This document shows, in pieces, positions 29,191-35,602 of a stretch of DNA of 35,602 nt. The translations under genes were made by a program, and so were the position numbers. The stretch is from positions 1 to 35,602 of the IMG/VR virus record IMGVR_UViG_3300042879_000951; one strand, written 5' to 3'. The notes beneath the pieces are model-generated. The model did no database searches, was not told the origin of the DNA, and saw nothing but the letters and a program-made list of their open reading frames with translations. Position 1 is the first letter of the stretch. Each line of letters starts with the position of its first letter. Origin of the DNA: a virus.

Positions 29191-31299
29191 TCAAGCCCAC
29201 TTGACGACCCAAACGTACCTAACTAGGCCGTTTTTCTTCTTCCCGATGCGTACAAAACCGCCAGAATGAAGCGCTTTGCCCAGGTTAAGTTGTAACCTGT
29301 CGTCTGACCTTACAACCGCTTTGAGCTCGTTGAAGTGCCTTTCGGCCAGCTTCGCGGCAAGCTCCGAAGTCATCAGCAATTCGACACCATGGGCGTTCTG
29401 CTGATCCCTGCCGACGGGGCTGCAGTACTTCGCCAGCAGCTCCTCGGCTTCGTTGGTCATCTGGTGGGCCTTGTTGCGTACGTTGATCTCTTCGATCGTG
29501 TCACGATCGAACCAGTGAGTCTCTCCCGTTCGATAGTAGTGATGTGCTTGCGCCCAGACCTGGTCGATGTCGATCTTGCGGAAGGCCTCGATGTTGATGT
29601 TGCCACCCACGCGGATGACGGGAAAGCGCCGGCTGCCGGTCTCGTCGTTCAGGAACATGACCTTGTTAACCGACCCAATAAACGAAGCTCTACGCTGGTG
29701 TTCGGATCGGAACCGTGCGTATGTCTGGCGGAAGCGTATATCCTCTTGCGTGATGATCCGCTTCATGATCTCGGCTTCCTTGCGGTTCATGGTGGCCAGC
29801 TCATCGTCTACGTACATAAACGACCCGGCGATCGCATCCAGCGTGTCCTTGTCGCCGGTGATCGTACCGACGGTCAGGTAGCGCCGCAGCTTGGGCGGGC
29901 ATAGGCCGAGGATAAAGGTGGTCTTGTAAACGCCCTGGTCGCCTTGCAGGATAGGGCAGATGTGGTTTGCCTTGCCTGTCGTCGCGCACGCCACGGCGGA
30001 CATCATCCAGTTCCCGATGACGGTGTAGATGTACGACCGTGCAGCTTCGACGTCGGTGTCGTCTTCGGGTATGGGGATGCACTCGGCGATAGACTCGAAT
30101 CGATCGACGTTGTCCCACGTCGGCAGGTCACGGAAGTACTCGGCGATGGGGTCGTGCTTAGGGCTGAAGTCTGACGTCACGATCTCGACGATGCGGTCTT
30201 TGTTCACGTTGATGTTCTCAGCGCGCAGCTCGCGAAGGATGGAGTGCATGCGGTAGTCGTCGAAGTTGTGCCACTCGCCCTCGGTGTCGTCGATGCTGCA
30301 ATATTCGACCTGGTGGCGGACGACGTTGAACCGCCAGCGGTAGAACGATGCGAGGTACTTTTCAACGGCCTTGATGGCCTCTTTCGGCTTTGGCGGCTCG
30401 TCGTACATCCCTGCGGGCGGGTTCCATCCGTAGCGCTTGGCGTGGTAGATCAGCGTCCCGATGCCCACACGATGCAGGCGCCGCTGAAGCTTGTAGCGCA
30501 CGTCGCCCTGTGACATCTCGGGCCATTTGGATGTGATGAGGTCGAAGGCTACGTCTTCGGGGAAGCTATTGCCGACGGCAGAAACGATGCGCATCCAGTC
30601 GAGGTATTCGATCTTTTCAGGGATGACGGCGAGCATCTTGCGTATCTCTTCGACTGGCGGCACTCCTGACGGGATGTACATACGCGCCTGCTTGGTCTCG
30701 TGCTGTATGCAGTTCATGCGCTCGACGGACGCCTCGACGAAGCTGCGGTCACAGACGTTGCCGAGGACGTGCATGGTGCAATCCTTGGACCCGTAGAACA
30801 GGTTAGCGATCGCACTGGCTGCCGTGTCGGCGTTGAAGCGGTCGATGAACGCATCGACGATGCGCTTGTATGCGTCGGCATCGGTGACAAGGTCGGGCAG
30901 GACAAAGACGACGCGCATCTTATGATGATCGTCGGTATGTGACGACGTGGTGTAGATCATGGCCGCCTGGCGCCTCACGTTCTCATCACGGAGGATATCG
31001 TCCAGGCTGACGTAACCTTCTTCGTCGTTGCGCCTGCGCTTTCCTGTTACGCTGTCGACGGTGTTATCGATGTCGATGGCGACGAGCCGCGCCGACACCC
31101 ACGATGCGTTGTTGCGTGCAGCTTTGCCGTCGCTGCGGGTCTTGAGCCATGCGGGTGTAAAGGGGTGCCCCTGCTGGACGTGTGCCGCCAGTTCGTCCAC
31201 GGTCATATACACCGGCTGCATGGAATGATTCAGAGCGGCCATCTCGGCAGGAAGCGCCTTGTTGACAACCGTCGTGTTAACAGATAGTCCGATCTGCAT
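29191..31299 (-). CDS. Primase-helicase, VirE-type with AEP-like N-terminus
   Basis: This 702-residue replication protein probably primes and opens DNA at the origin. The N-terminus looks like an archaeo-eukaryotic primase: AIDIDN (74-79) as the metal motif and SSHTDDHHKMRVVF (119-132) as the second. Residues of about 215-290 (EEIRKMLAVIPEKIEYLDWM onward) match PriCT-2. The VirE-family ATPase follows with Walker A GDQGVYKTT (453-461), Walker B YVDDE (496-500), sensor GSVNK (542-546) and NDETGSRRFPV. The gene ends one base before the iteron block. Primer synthesis is inferred; the ATPase motifs are clear. Confidence 0.88.
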   Translation of the reverse strand: MQIGLSVNTTVVNKALPAEMAALNHSMQPVYMTVDELAAHVQQGHPFTPAWLKTRSDGKAARNNASWVSARLVAIDIDNTVDSVTGKRRRNDEEGYVSLDDILRDENVRRQAAMIYTTSSHTDDHHKMRVVFVLPDLVTDADAYKRIVDAFIDRFNADTAASAIANLFYGSKDCTMHVLGNVCDRSFVEASVERMNCIQHETKQARMYIPSGVPPVEEIRKMLAVIPEKIEYLDWMRIVSAVGNSFPEDVAFDLITSKWPEMSQGDVRYKLQRRLHRVGIGTLIYHAKRYGWNPPAGMYDEPPKPKEAIKAVEKYLASFYRWRFNVVRHQVEYCSIDDTEGEWHNFDDYRMHSILRELRAENINVNKDRIVEIVTSDFSPKHDPIAEYFRDLPTWDNVDRFESIAECIPIPEDDTDVEAARSYIYTVIGNWMMSAVACATTGKANHICPILQGDQGVYKTTFILGLCPPKLRRYLTVGTITGDKDTLDAIAGSFMYVDDELATMNRKEAEIMKRIITQEDIRFRQTYARFRSEHQRRASFIGSVNKVMFLNDETGSRRFPVIRVGGNINIEAFRKIDIDQVWAQAHHYYRTGETHWFDRDTIEEINVRNKAHQMTNEAEELLAKYCSPVGRDQQNAHGVELLMTSELAAKLAERHFNELKAVVRSDDRLQLNLGKALHSGGFVRIGKKKNGLVRYVWVVKWA

Positions 31300-31332
31300 A
31301 GTATCTTTGTGGTGAACAGTGAATGATACGGC

Positions 31333-31366
31333 GAAGCCCCGACGCGATCTATCGTGCCGGGGCTTT
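31333..31366. other. Long hairpin between ssDNA-binding protein and primase genes
   Basis: AAGCCCCG (31334-31341) pairs with CGGGGCTT (31358-31365), and after one mismatch a further five pairs (43-47 with 52-56 within 313xx) close on a four-base loop. It fills much of the 78-base gap between two coupled-function genes. On the plus strand it is followed by TCCGTTT, on the minus strand by CGCCG, so a leftward terminator is not convincing. It may be an RNA processing or stability site that sets the ratio of the two proteins. Nothing else is seen in the gap. Confidence 0.5.
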
Positions 31367-31377
31367 CCGTTTGTGGA

Positions 31378-32079
31378 TTAGAACGGGAGGCCATCGGGTA
31401 CGTCTGCCGTCGTTGCGGCCTCGCGTACTTCGGCGATGGATGTACGGACGGGCTTAGGCGATGCGTATGCTGACGTGTCCTGAATGAATGCCGACTTCTC
31501 GCACTTGGCTGCGATCTCTTCGGCGGCCTTACACAAGAGTTCGATGATGGGCGTAGCGTCTGGCGTCATCTTGCCGTTGACTTTGACCATCGCCATCTCG
31601 GGGAACGGCTGCGCCCCGTTGCGCTTGTCTTCTGGCACGCGGTGCGATACCCACCGACGCGGCAGCTCCTTATCGCCTTGCGTGACCTTGCAACCGACGA
31701 AGTACTTGTCGGGGTCGTTCTTGTCGGCCATCTTCCACGGTACGAGCGTTACAGGCTTGACAGGGTCGAACGCATCGGACGCCAGATAGCTGATGACAGC
31801 CCGTGCATACGATCCGTCCATGCGGTCGGTGATGATGTACGTATCGTCACCGTCTGCGAAGTTGAAGCAGAACTGTGATCCATAGTCGTTGTCCGTCATG
31901 CGGATGTTCTGCAGGCGTCCGGTGAACGCCTCATGCCTCTGCTCGTATACGGTGTTGCCGACCTTGTTGACGCGCGCGATGAAGCCCTCGCGTGGGTCTC
32001 GTGACCGCAATACGATTTTGCCGTCGGCGAACGACGCCCACGTGGCGACGCTCTGACCTGTTGCGTGATGAAAACCCAT
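31378..32079 (-). CDS. Probable single-stranded DNA-binding protein
   Basis: This 233-residue protein starts MGFHHATGQSVATWASFADG and is preceded by AAGAGG seven bases upstream. It has a beta-rich body (LRSRDPREGFIARVNKVGN, then FNFADGDDTYIITDR) and a C-terminus rich in Ala/Asp that ends DVPDGLPF. An acidic tail ending in Pro-Phe is the classic protein-interaction tip of bacterial and phage SSBs (DxxDIPF). The gene lies between the VRR-NUC nuclease and primase, where an SSB is expected. The OB fold itself is not proven by eye. Most likely it is a T7 gp2.5- or SSB-like protein. Confidence 0.65.
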   Translation of the reverse strand: MGFHHATGQSVATWASFADGKIVLRSRDPREGFIARVNKVGNTVYEQRHEAFTGRLQNIRMTDNDYGSQFCFNFADGDDTYIITDRMDGSYARAVISYLASDAFDPVKPVTLVPWKMADKNDPDKYFVGCKVTQGDKELPRRWVSHRVPEDKRNGAQPFPEMAMVKVNGKMTPDATPIIELLCKAAEEIAAKCEKSAFIQDTSAYASPKPVRTSIAEVREAATTADVPDGLPF

Positions 32080-32089
32080 AGGGTACCTC

Positions 32090-32542
32090 TTAGGTAGTGG
32101 TTGTGCCCGCCGTGGATCGGCGGTTTGGAAATCGTTGCATTGCTTTCTCGACGCTGTCGATGACCACGTAGGGCATCTCGTAGCGCTGGCAGGTGTCCAT
32201 GAACTTACGCTGTTTCTCCGAGAGCCGTCCGCCGGGCTTCTTGATCTCTACAAAGACGGCGCCGTGACTGTGGAAGACGATCCCGTCGGACAAGCCCGCG
32301 GTTTCGTTCGTGTTGACGATGCGGTAGGACGCCAGCCGCGTCCCGTGCTCGGTCATGTGCACCGACGAGTTGACGCGGACGACAAGGTAACCGTTCTTCA
32401 CGATGGCGTCGAATATGTCTTTCTGGAGCTTAGACTCCGAGCGGTTGTACTTGGCCCGCTTGTCTGCCCGTTCGGCCTTGACTTTAGCCTGATGCGCTGC
32501 CCGCAGTTCATCGTCACGGTCGAAGATGTCAAGCACTCCCAT
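32090..32542 (-). CDS. VRR-NUC domain nuclease
   Basis: The ATG at 32542 has GAGG seven bases upstream and is preferred over the GTG at 32554. The 150-residue protein has a basic helical leader, then RSESKLQKDIFDAIVKNGYL (about 34-53) with VVRVNSS, AGLSDGIVF (Asp86), and VFVEIKKPGGRLSEKQRKF (Glu99 and Lys101). This is the VRR-NUC form of the PD-(D/E)xK fold, used in phages for junction or flap cleavage. The start overlaps the upstream gene by 14 bp. It probably works with the RecB-like nuclease in recombination or DNA processing. Confidence 0.85.
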   Translation of the reverse strand: MGVLDIFDRDDELRAAHQAKVKAERADKRAKYNRSESKLQKDIFDAIVKNGYLVVRVNSSVHMTEHGTRLASYRIVNTNETAGLSDGIVFHSHGAVFVEIKKPGGRLSEKQRKFMDTCQRYEMPYVVIDSVEKAMQRFPNRRSTAGTTTT

Positions 32543-32963
32543 ACGGCGCCTCACGGTCGTACTTGACTCCGTATCTGTCTAGCACCGTGCGGACGTCACT
32601 ACGGGCACGCACGACGCCTTCGTGGGGAACGTAAACCTTGATCTCGCGGACGATCGGCACCGGCGCACGGTCTTCGATGAACAGCCGGGCGGCCTTCTGG
32701 CAGTAGAGCACTGCGGTATCGATCGTCGGAATGCTCTCGATCACCTCATCGTGTCCGTGACGTTGGAGCATCTCGTCGCGTCTTATGACGGCTGCGTACA
32801 GTGTCGTCAGCATCGCATCGGCATCGTTGTAGTCGTGCGTAAATGCTACGCTGTTACGCTTCTGTGTGCCCTGTACGTTGAAGGATATGGCAATGAAGGG
32901 CCGCCCTGTTCTCCAGTTGAGGGCCATACCGATATAGCGCAGGGGATGGATGGAGCGCATCAT
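32529..32963 (-). CDS. Hypothetical protein in replication module
   Basis: This 144-residue protein starts MMRSIHPLRYIGMALNWRTG and overlaps the nuclease gene upstream by ATGA. It has SFNVQGTQKRNSVAFTHD at about 28-45, then a helix-rich middle (AMLTTLYAAVIRRDEMLQRH) and a polar end. The layout (short beta part, helices) is found in many small phage replication accessories, but I do not recognise a family or a catalytic motif. Confidence 0.6.
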   Translation of the reverse strand: MMRSIHPLRYIGMALNWRTGRPFIAISFNVQGTQKRNSVAFTHDYNDADAMLTTLYAAVIRRDEMLQRHGHDEVIESIPTIDTAVLYCQKAARLFIEDRAPVPIVREIKVYVPHEGVVRARSDVRTVLDRYGVKYDREAPYGSA

Positions 32964-33829
32964 ACGGCGGCTCCTTCGACGTCATCCAGCAGCACGACGG
33001 CATCTTCGGTAATGGTCTGGCCGGTGAGGGCTTGCCACTTCGCCCGTGCGCTGTCGTCGGGGTTTTCGATGGTGATGGTCGGCATCTCCATACCCAGACC
33101 GACGGGGCCGCTGACAGTGAGGTAGGGGCGTGGTGAGGCGTTGTGCATCGCGTGCCAAAGCTCGCACCGCAGCGAGGCCTCGTTAGGCTTGCAAGCGGCC
33201 GTCTGGTTGACGAGCTTGTACGTCGGCGTCTTCTGCCAGTCGTTAGGGTGCCAGTTGAACGTGAAGACTACGCCCTGACCTAGTGCCTCGCGGTACTGTT
33301 CGTTGAACGCGATGCGGTACATATCCAGCTGCACGGCATGGTCTTCGTAGCTGCCGCCTGACTTGATGTCGATGATGGCAAGCTCGCGGCTCTTGCCGAA
33401 ATCGAGCCAGCAGACAAGGTCACACGTACCGGCGATCTTGAGCGTACGGCTGACCAAGGGGATCTCTACGGCGACCGGCTCGACGTTGCGCTCCTTGCAG
33501 AAGGCGACCCATGACATGAGGTCTTTGGCCTTGCGTTCGCTGTCGGGCGTAACGACTTCGCCGCTCATGATCCGGGCGATGTCGATGTGCAGCGAAGTCC
33601 CGTATTCCGCGGCATCGTCACGAAGTCGGTTGGCCTCCTGCATGCCGTGCTTGGCATACCAAACAAGAAGGCCGTACGGCGTCGGCGACGTGTCACGGAT
33701 CACGGTCGTGACAGATGGGTACCACGTGACGGCGCCCGTCTCGTCGACGTGAGCGTAGTAGCGTGTCCCGTTGCGATCCTCGCGGAAGATCGGCTCGGGT
33801 GTGGGCAGGTCGGGATGGATGTAGTTCAC
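32960..33829 (-). CDS. RecB/Cas4-like PD-(D/E)xK exonuclease
   Basis: The start is a GTG at 33829 that overlaps the upstream stop as GTGA; the longer frame from 33856 lacks this coupling. The 289-residue product has YPSVTTVIRDTSP (37-49), YGTSLHIDIARI with His81, AGTCDLV with Asp137, AIIDIKSG with Asp154 and Lys156, and the helix motif QLDMYRIAF at 167-175. This is the complete set of the RecB-like nuclease fold. It probably resects DNA ends for recombination, with the nearby SSB-like protein coating the product. No partner annealing protein is seen in the window. Confidence 0.88.
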   Translation of the reverse strand: MNYIHPDLPTPEPIFREDRNGTRYYAHVDETGAVTWYPSVTTVIRDTSPTPYGLLVWYAKHGMQEANRLRDDAAEYGTSLHIDIARIMSGEVVTPDSERKAKDLMSWVAFCKERNVEPVAVEIPLVSRTLKIAGTCDLVCWLDFGKSRELAIIDIKSGGSYEDHAVQLDMYRIAFNEQYREALGQGVVFTFNWHPNDWQKTPTYKLVNQTAACKPNEASLRCELWHAMHNASPRPYLTVSGPVGLGMEMPTITIENPDDSARAKWQALTGQTITEDAVVLLDDVEGAAV

Positions 33830-33984
33830 GGCGTAACCTCTGCAATGATCTTGCACACGTAGGCTATGGCCTCGGCGCGTGTTGTGAAATACCGCGTCTC
33901 GCCACGTGACGCGGTTGTTGTTACCATGTATGGTGTCGTCTTGCCGAGCGTGTACTGAATGTGATATGCATGGGCTTTGCTCAT
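33826..33984 (-). CDS. 52-residue hypothetical protein
   Basis: An ATG at 33984 overlaps the upstream stop by 4 bp, and the TGA at 33826-33828 overlaps the GTG start of the nuclease gene. The product begins MSKAHAYHIQYTLGKTTPYM, then has SRGETRYFTTRAEAIAYVCK, a beta-turn-beta-helix shape typical of small phage proteins. It has no recognised function. Coupling on both sides supports translation, and the gene was too short for the usual cut-off. Confidence 0.7.
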   Translation of the reverse strand: MSKAHAYHIQYTLGKTTPYMVTTTASRGETRYFTTRAEAIAYVCKIIAEVTP

Positions 33985-34529
33985 GGCTTACCCCCGAACA
34001 TGACTACAAATCGATGTTTACCTTCATTACGAATTTCAGATAGCAGGCCATCGCGCAGATCTTCGGGCGTGTCGGCCCATGCGCATATCAATAGTTCAGT
34101 GTACCGCATGATTGCATCGCTGCGTGATTCGCCTTCCCTTTGCACGACCGTGTGATAGTTCACGGTCTGACCGTCTTTCGTTGTTCGTGGGCTGACCAGA
34201 ATATCGGATCTGCGCCAAGTATAACGTGCAGGATATCCGTCCTTATCCCTGACGGGTTCGGTATCGCCGAAACCATGAGCGTGACGGCTGTTCCAAGCGA
34301 TCGATGCCTGCACGCCCGCGGTGATGATCTGATATGCACGCTGCCCCGCAGGCGTGCCGATGAGCACGACAGGGCGCAGGAAGTCCGATACCTTCCTGCT
34401 GATGTTCAGGTTGAGCGTCCGCGCGGCCACGTCCAATGCGTCTTTTTCTTCGCGGTCTAACCTGATCACCAGGCGTGGCCGTGATTCGTCGTATTTACGC
34501 CAATCGTATTTTTTCGCTTCTTTGCTCAT
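33981..34529 (-). CDS. Hypothetical protein with RHH-like N-terminus
   Basis: The ATG at 34529 (MSKEAKKYDWRKYDESRPRL) overlaps the upstream stop by 4 bp; longer readings into the upstream genes are ignored. The product is 182 residues. RLVIRLDREEKDALDVAART at about 19-38 followed by SRKVSDFLRP is reminiscent of a ribbon-helix-helix regulator. The C-terminal half (REGESRSDAIMRYTELLICA) is helical with no named domain. It may be a regulator of the early genes, but this is inference only. Confidence 0.55.
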   Translation of the reverse strand: MSKEAKKYDWRKYDESRPRLVIRLDREEKDALDVAARTLNLNISRKVSDFLRPVVLIGTPAGQRAYQIITAGVQASIAWNSRHAHGFGDTEPVRDKDGYPARYTWRRSDILVSPRTTKDGQTVNYHTVVQREGESRSDAIMRYTELLICAWADTPEDLRDGLLSEIRNEGKHRFVVMFGGKP

Positions 34530-34735
34530 TGGTCGTACTCCTCCCATGCTCTCAGTGCCTTGGCTACGTCCTGCGCCAGCTCGGTGTCTGGTGCTAGCGC
34601 CTTGTCGACATCTGCCAGCACGTAGGCCATACCCTGCGCTACGTGTCGCAGCTTGCGGACGTCGTCCCACCGGCACCATTGCCCCCTTGGATGTTCGGGC
34701 GATACGACTGCTCCGTGGTGGTTGTATCGCTTCAT
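34526..34735 (-). CDS. Small hypothetical protein of the right array
   Basis: The ATG at 34735 (MKRYNHHGAVVSPEHPRGQW) overlaps the family A stop by 4 bp, and the stop overlaps the next start by 4 bp. The 69-residue product has an Arg/Trp-rich start and a helical second half (MAYVLADVDKALAPDTELAQ). It carries no AAP or KAEGR motif. It is preceded by the GAGGTC of the family A NEVMP tail, which serves as its ribosome binding site. The function is unknown. Confidence 0.75.
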   Translation of the reverse strand: MKRYNHHGAVVSPEHPRGQWCRWDDVRKLRHVAQGMAYVLADVDKALAPDTELAQDVAKALRAWEEYDQ

Positions 34736-35040
34736 GGCATGACCTCGTTGTAGACGTCGGCAATACGCTGGGCGGCTGCCGTCGTAAGGTTCTTGTCTAA
34801 TACCAGCACTACAACATCCTCGTCTAACAAACACCAGATCGCATAGTCCTCGTACCATTTGACCGCCCACCGCTTCGGCTTGACGTAGGGGGCGGGTGTG
34901 GGAATTGGCATCCACGGCTGGCCTTCGTTGACACCGTCATAAGACCATATCAATACACCTTCGTCCTGATCCCATAAAAGCACACAATAATGAACCGCAT
35001 CTTCCTCCGTCGGCAGTCGGTCAGTTATCCACTCACTCAT
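34732..35040 (-). CDS. Family A (DUF551-like) small phage protein
   Basis: This 102-residue protein starts at the MSEWITDRLPTEED methionine, not at the longer upstream start that runs into its neighbour. It carries QPWMPIPTPAPYVKPKRWAV and ends AAAQRIADVYNEVMP. The middle (WYEDYAIWCLLDEDVVVLVL) differs from both paralogues. The W-M-P-I-P-x-P block is the best DUF551 match of the set. ATGA overlaps link it on both sides. The function is unknown; its paralogues flank the contig ends. Confidence 0.85.
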   Translation of the reverse strand: MSEWITDRLPTEEDAVHYCVLLWDQDEGVLIWSYDGVNEGQPWMPIPTPAPYVKPKRWAVKWYEDYAIWCLLDEDVVVLVLDKNLTTAAAQRIADVYNEVMP

Positions 35041-35345
35041 GGCATCACCTCGTTGTAGATGTCGCAGATGCGCTGTGCGGCGGCGGCTTGGCTTGAGTCT
35101 AAATGTAGATAACCCATAACGGCATATGTGTCTATGACATGCCAGCAATTAGTAAGGGCATGCCACTGCACCGCCCACCGCTTCGGCTTGACGTAGGGGG
35201 CTGGTGGTACGATCGGCAGCCATGGCATACCCAGTTTAACCGATACGGCTAGATACATTTGGATATTCCCGTGTTCCGATACGAACACCCAGTCATCAAA
35301 CGCATCATCCGGGTCCGGCAGTCGGTCTGTTATCCATTCACTCAT
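35037..35345 (-). CDS. Family A (DUF551-like) small phage protein
   Basis: This 102-residue protein is nearly identical to the gene at 49-363 over its first two thirds (214 bases differ at three positions across 35170-35383). Then it switches to a different middle (QWHALTNCWHVIDTYAVMGY) before the shared AAAQRI and NEVMP end. It overlaps both neighbours by ATGA. It is the clearest example of the constant-variable-constant layout of this array. The role is unknown. Confidence 0.85.
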   Translation of the reverse strand: MSEWITDRLPDPDDAFDDWVFVSEHGNIQMYLAVSVKLGMPWLPIVPPAPYVKPKRWAVQWHALTNCWHVIDTYAVMGYLHLDSSQAAAAQRICDIYNEVMP

Positions 35346-35383
35346 TCCTGCACCCTCCCTTCGGCCTTGGCGATGGCGGCGTA
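35170..35383. repeat. Near-identical repeat of 188-401 spanning the A/B cassette junction
   Basis: This 214-base stretch matches 188-401 except at three positions. It covers the constant part of family A and the 3' end of family B. The bases on each side diverge at once, with variable spacers of different length (58 bases at 402-459 against 73 bases at 35384-35456) before homology resumes. This is repeat homology with swapped inserts, not a simple duplication. Confidence 0.85.
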
Positions 35384-35602
35384 TGCCTTATCCCATGCGG
35401 CCAGTTCTTCGTTTGACACCTCGCACGGGCACTCCCGTTTGAAGTTACATAGAACCTTCAACGCCTCCAGCATCTCCGGCGCGGCTACCATCGCATGCAG
35501 ATATGGCGAATCGGCATCCAAACACATGCCGACGACTTTACCTTCTACCGTGCGTATGACAGGGTATTCTACGCGAAGCCCGACCATGTACCCAGATGTG
35601 AG
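35342..35602 (-). CDS. Family B small phage protein, 5' truncated by contig edge
   Basis: The frame starts outside the window, with LTSGYMVGLRVEYPVIR as the first visible residues, as in the gene at 360-626, whose start lies upstream in the same context (MRQLKYK). It has VAAPEMLEALK, a new middle with CNFKRECPCEVSNEELAAW, and AIAKAEGRVQE at the end. The last 127 bases match 479-605 exactly. So the gene is intact but cut by the assembly edge, not by mutation. Confidence 0.8.
   Translation of the reverse strand, partial: LTSGYMVGLRVEYPVIRTVEGKVVGMCLDADSPYLHAMVAAPEMLEALKVLCNFKRECPCEVSNEELAAWDKAYAAIAKAEGRVQE
35476..35602. repeat. 127-bp exact direct repeat of 479-605 ending at the contig edge
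   Basis: These bases equal 479-605 at every position; base 35475 (T) against 478 (G) is the first difference. The match is therefore exactly 127 bases and ends at the last base of the window. It lies within a longer block, 35457-35602 against 460-605, with that single mismatch. A match of this exact length at a contig end is the mark of a de Bruijn graph break. Confidence 0.9.

Noticed and set aside
35476-35602. Terminal direct repeat of a linear virion genome
   Set aside because: The matching copy is at 479-605, not at base 1, and its exact length of 127 fits an assembler k-mer better than a packaging repeat.
1-35602. Assignment to a Bacteroidota host on the basis of VirE-type primase and terminase style
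   Set aside because: Strong Shine-Dalgarno sites and the canonical -35/-10 spacing argue against it, and no host-derived gene is present to decide.
1-35602. tRNA genes, integrase or attachment site
   Set aside because: No cloverleaf-like run, recombinase motif or core repeat next to one could be seen on reading both strands.

Overview
The window is almost all of the genome of a tailed, siphovirus-like dsDNA phage with a long non-contractile tail. Every gene I can support lies on the minus strand, so the genome reads from high to low coordinates. Most neighbours overlap by ATGA or GTGA (4 bp) or are a few bases apart, and there are good Shine-Dalgarno sites (for example GGAGG before the large terminase). 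The sequence is GC-rich apart from one AT-richer stretch at about 16.0-17.0 kb. I see no integrase, repressor, DNA polymerase, tRNA or CRISPR array. The host cannot be named from the sequence.

Layout in transcription order. (1) 35602-34526 and, across the contig ends, 2253-1: an array of tiny coupled genes. It holds two repeated families, a DUF551-like family A (starts MSEWITDRLP) and a family B (AAPxMLxALK...AIAKAEGR), plus a small HTH protein and membrane or basic peptides. (2) 34529-29191: replication and recombination genes, including a RecB/Cas4-like nuclease, a VRR-NUC nuclease, a probable ssDNA-binding protein with an acidic DGLPF tail, and a VirE-type primase-helicase. (3) 29190-29015: a non-coding segment with at least eight GGTTGTA iterons around an AT-rich core, the best origin candidate. 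(4) 29014-24400: an unknown protein, a stand-alone DnaA domain IV-like protein, small and large terminase, an orphan DNA methyltransferase and a metallophosphoesterase. (5) 24327-2412: the structural and lysis operon. It starts at a promoter-like element abutting the portal ATG and runs portal-MuF fusion, prohead protease, capsid, decoration protein, fibre-like beta proteins, lysis cassette, head-tail joining genes, tail tube genes with two glycosyltransferase-like genes around the major tail protein, tail chaperones, tape measure and tail tip. It ends at a hairpin terminator at 2368-2394.

The small-gene array at the left end continues into the one at the right end, so the molecule is probably circular or circularly permuted. 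The last 127 bases repeat 479-605 exactly, which looks like an assembly-graph break inside the repeated array. Additional cassette copies are probably missing from the contig.

The points I find most interesting are the constant-variable-constant layout of the A/B cassettes, whose conserved C-termini also encode the ribosome binding site of the next gene; the iteron cluster beside a primase and a DnaA-IV-like protein; a 50-bp promoter/operator element present in inverted copies at both ends of the late operon; and a putative glycosylation cassette around the major tail protein.
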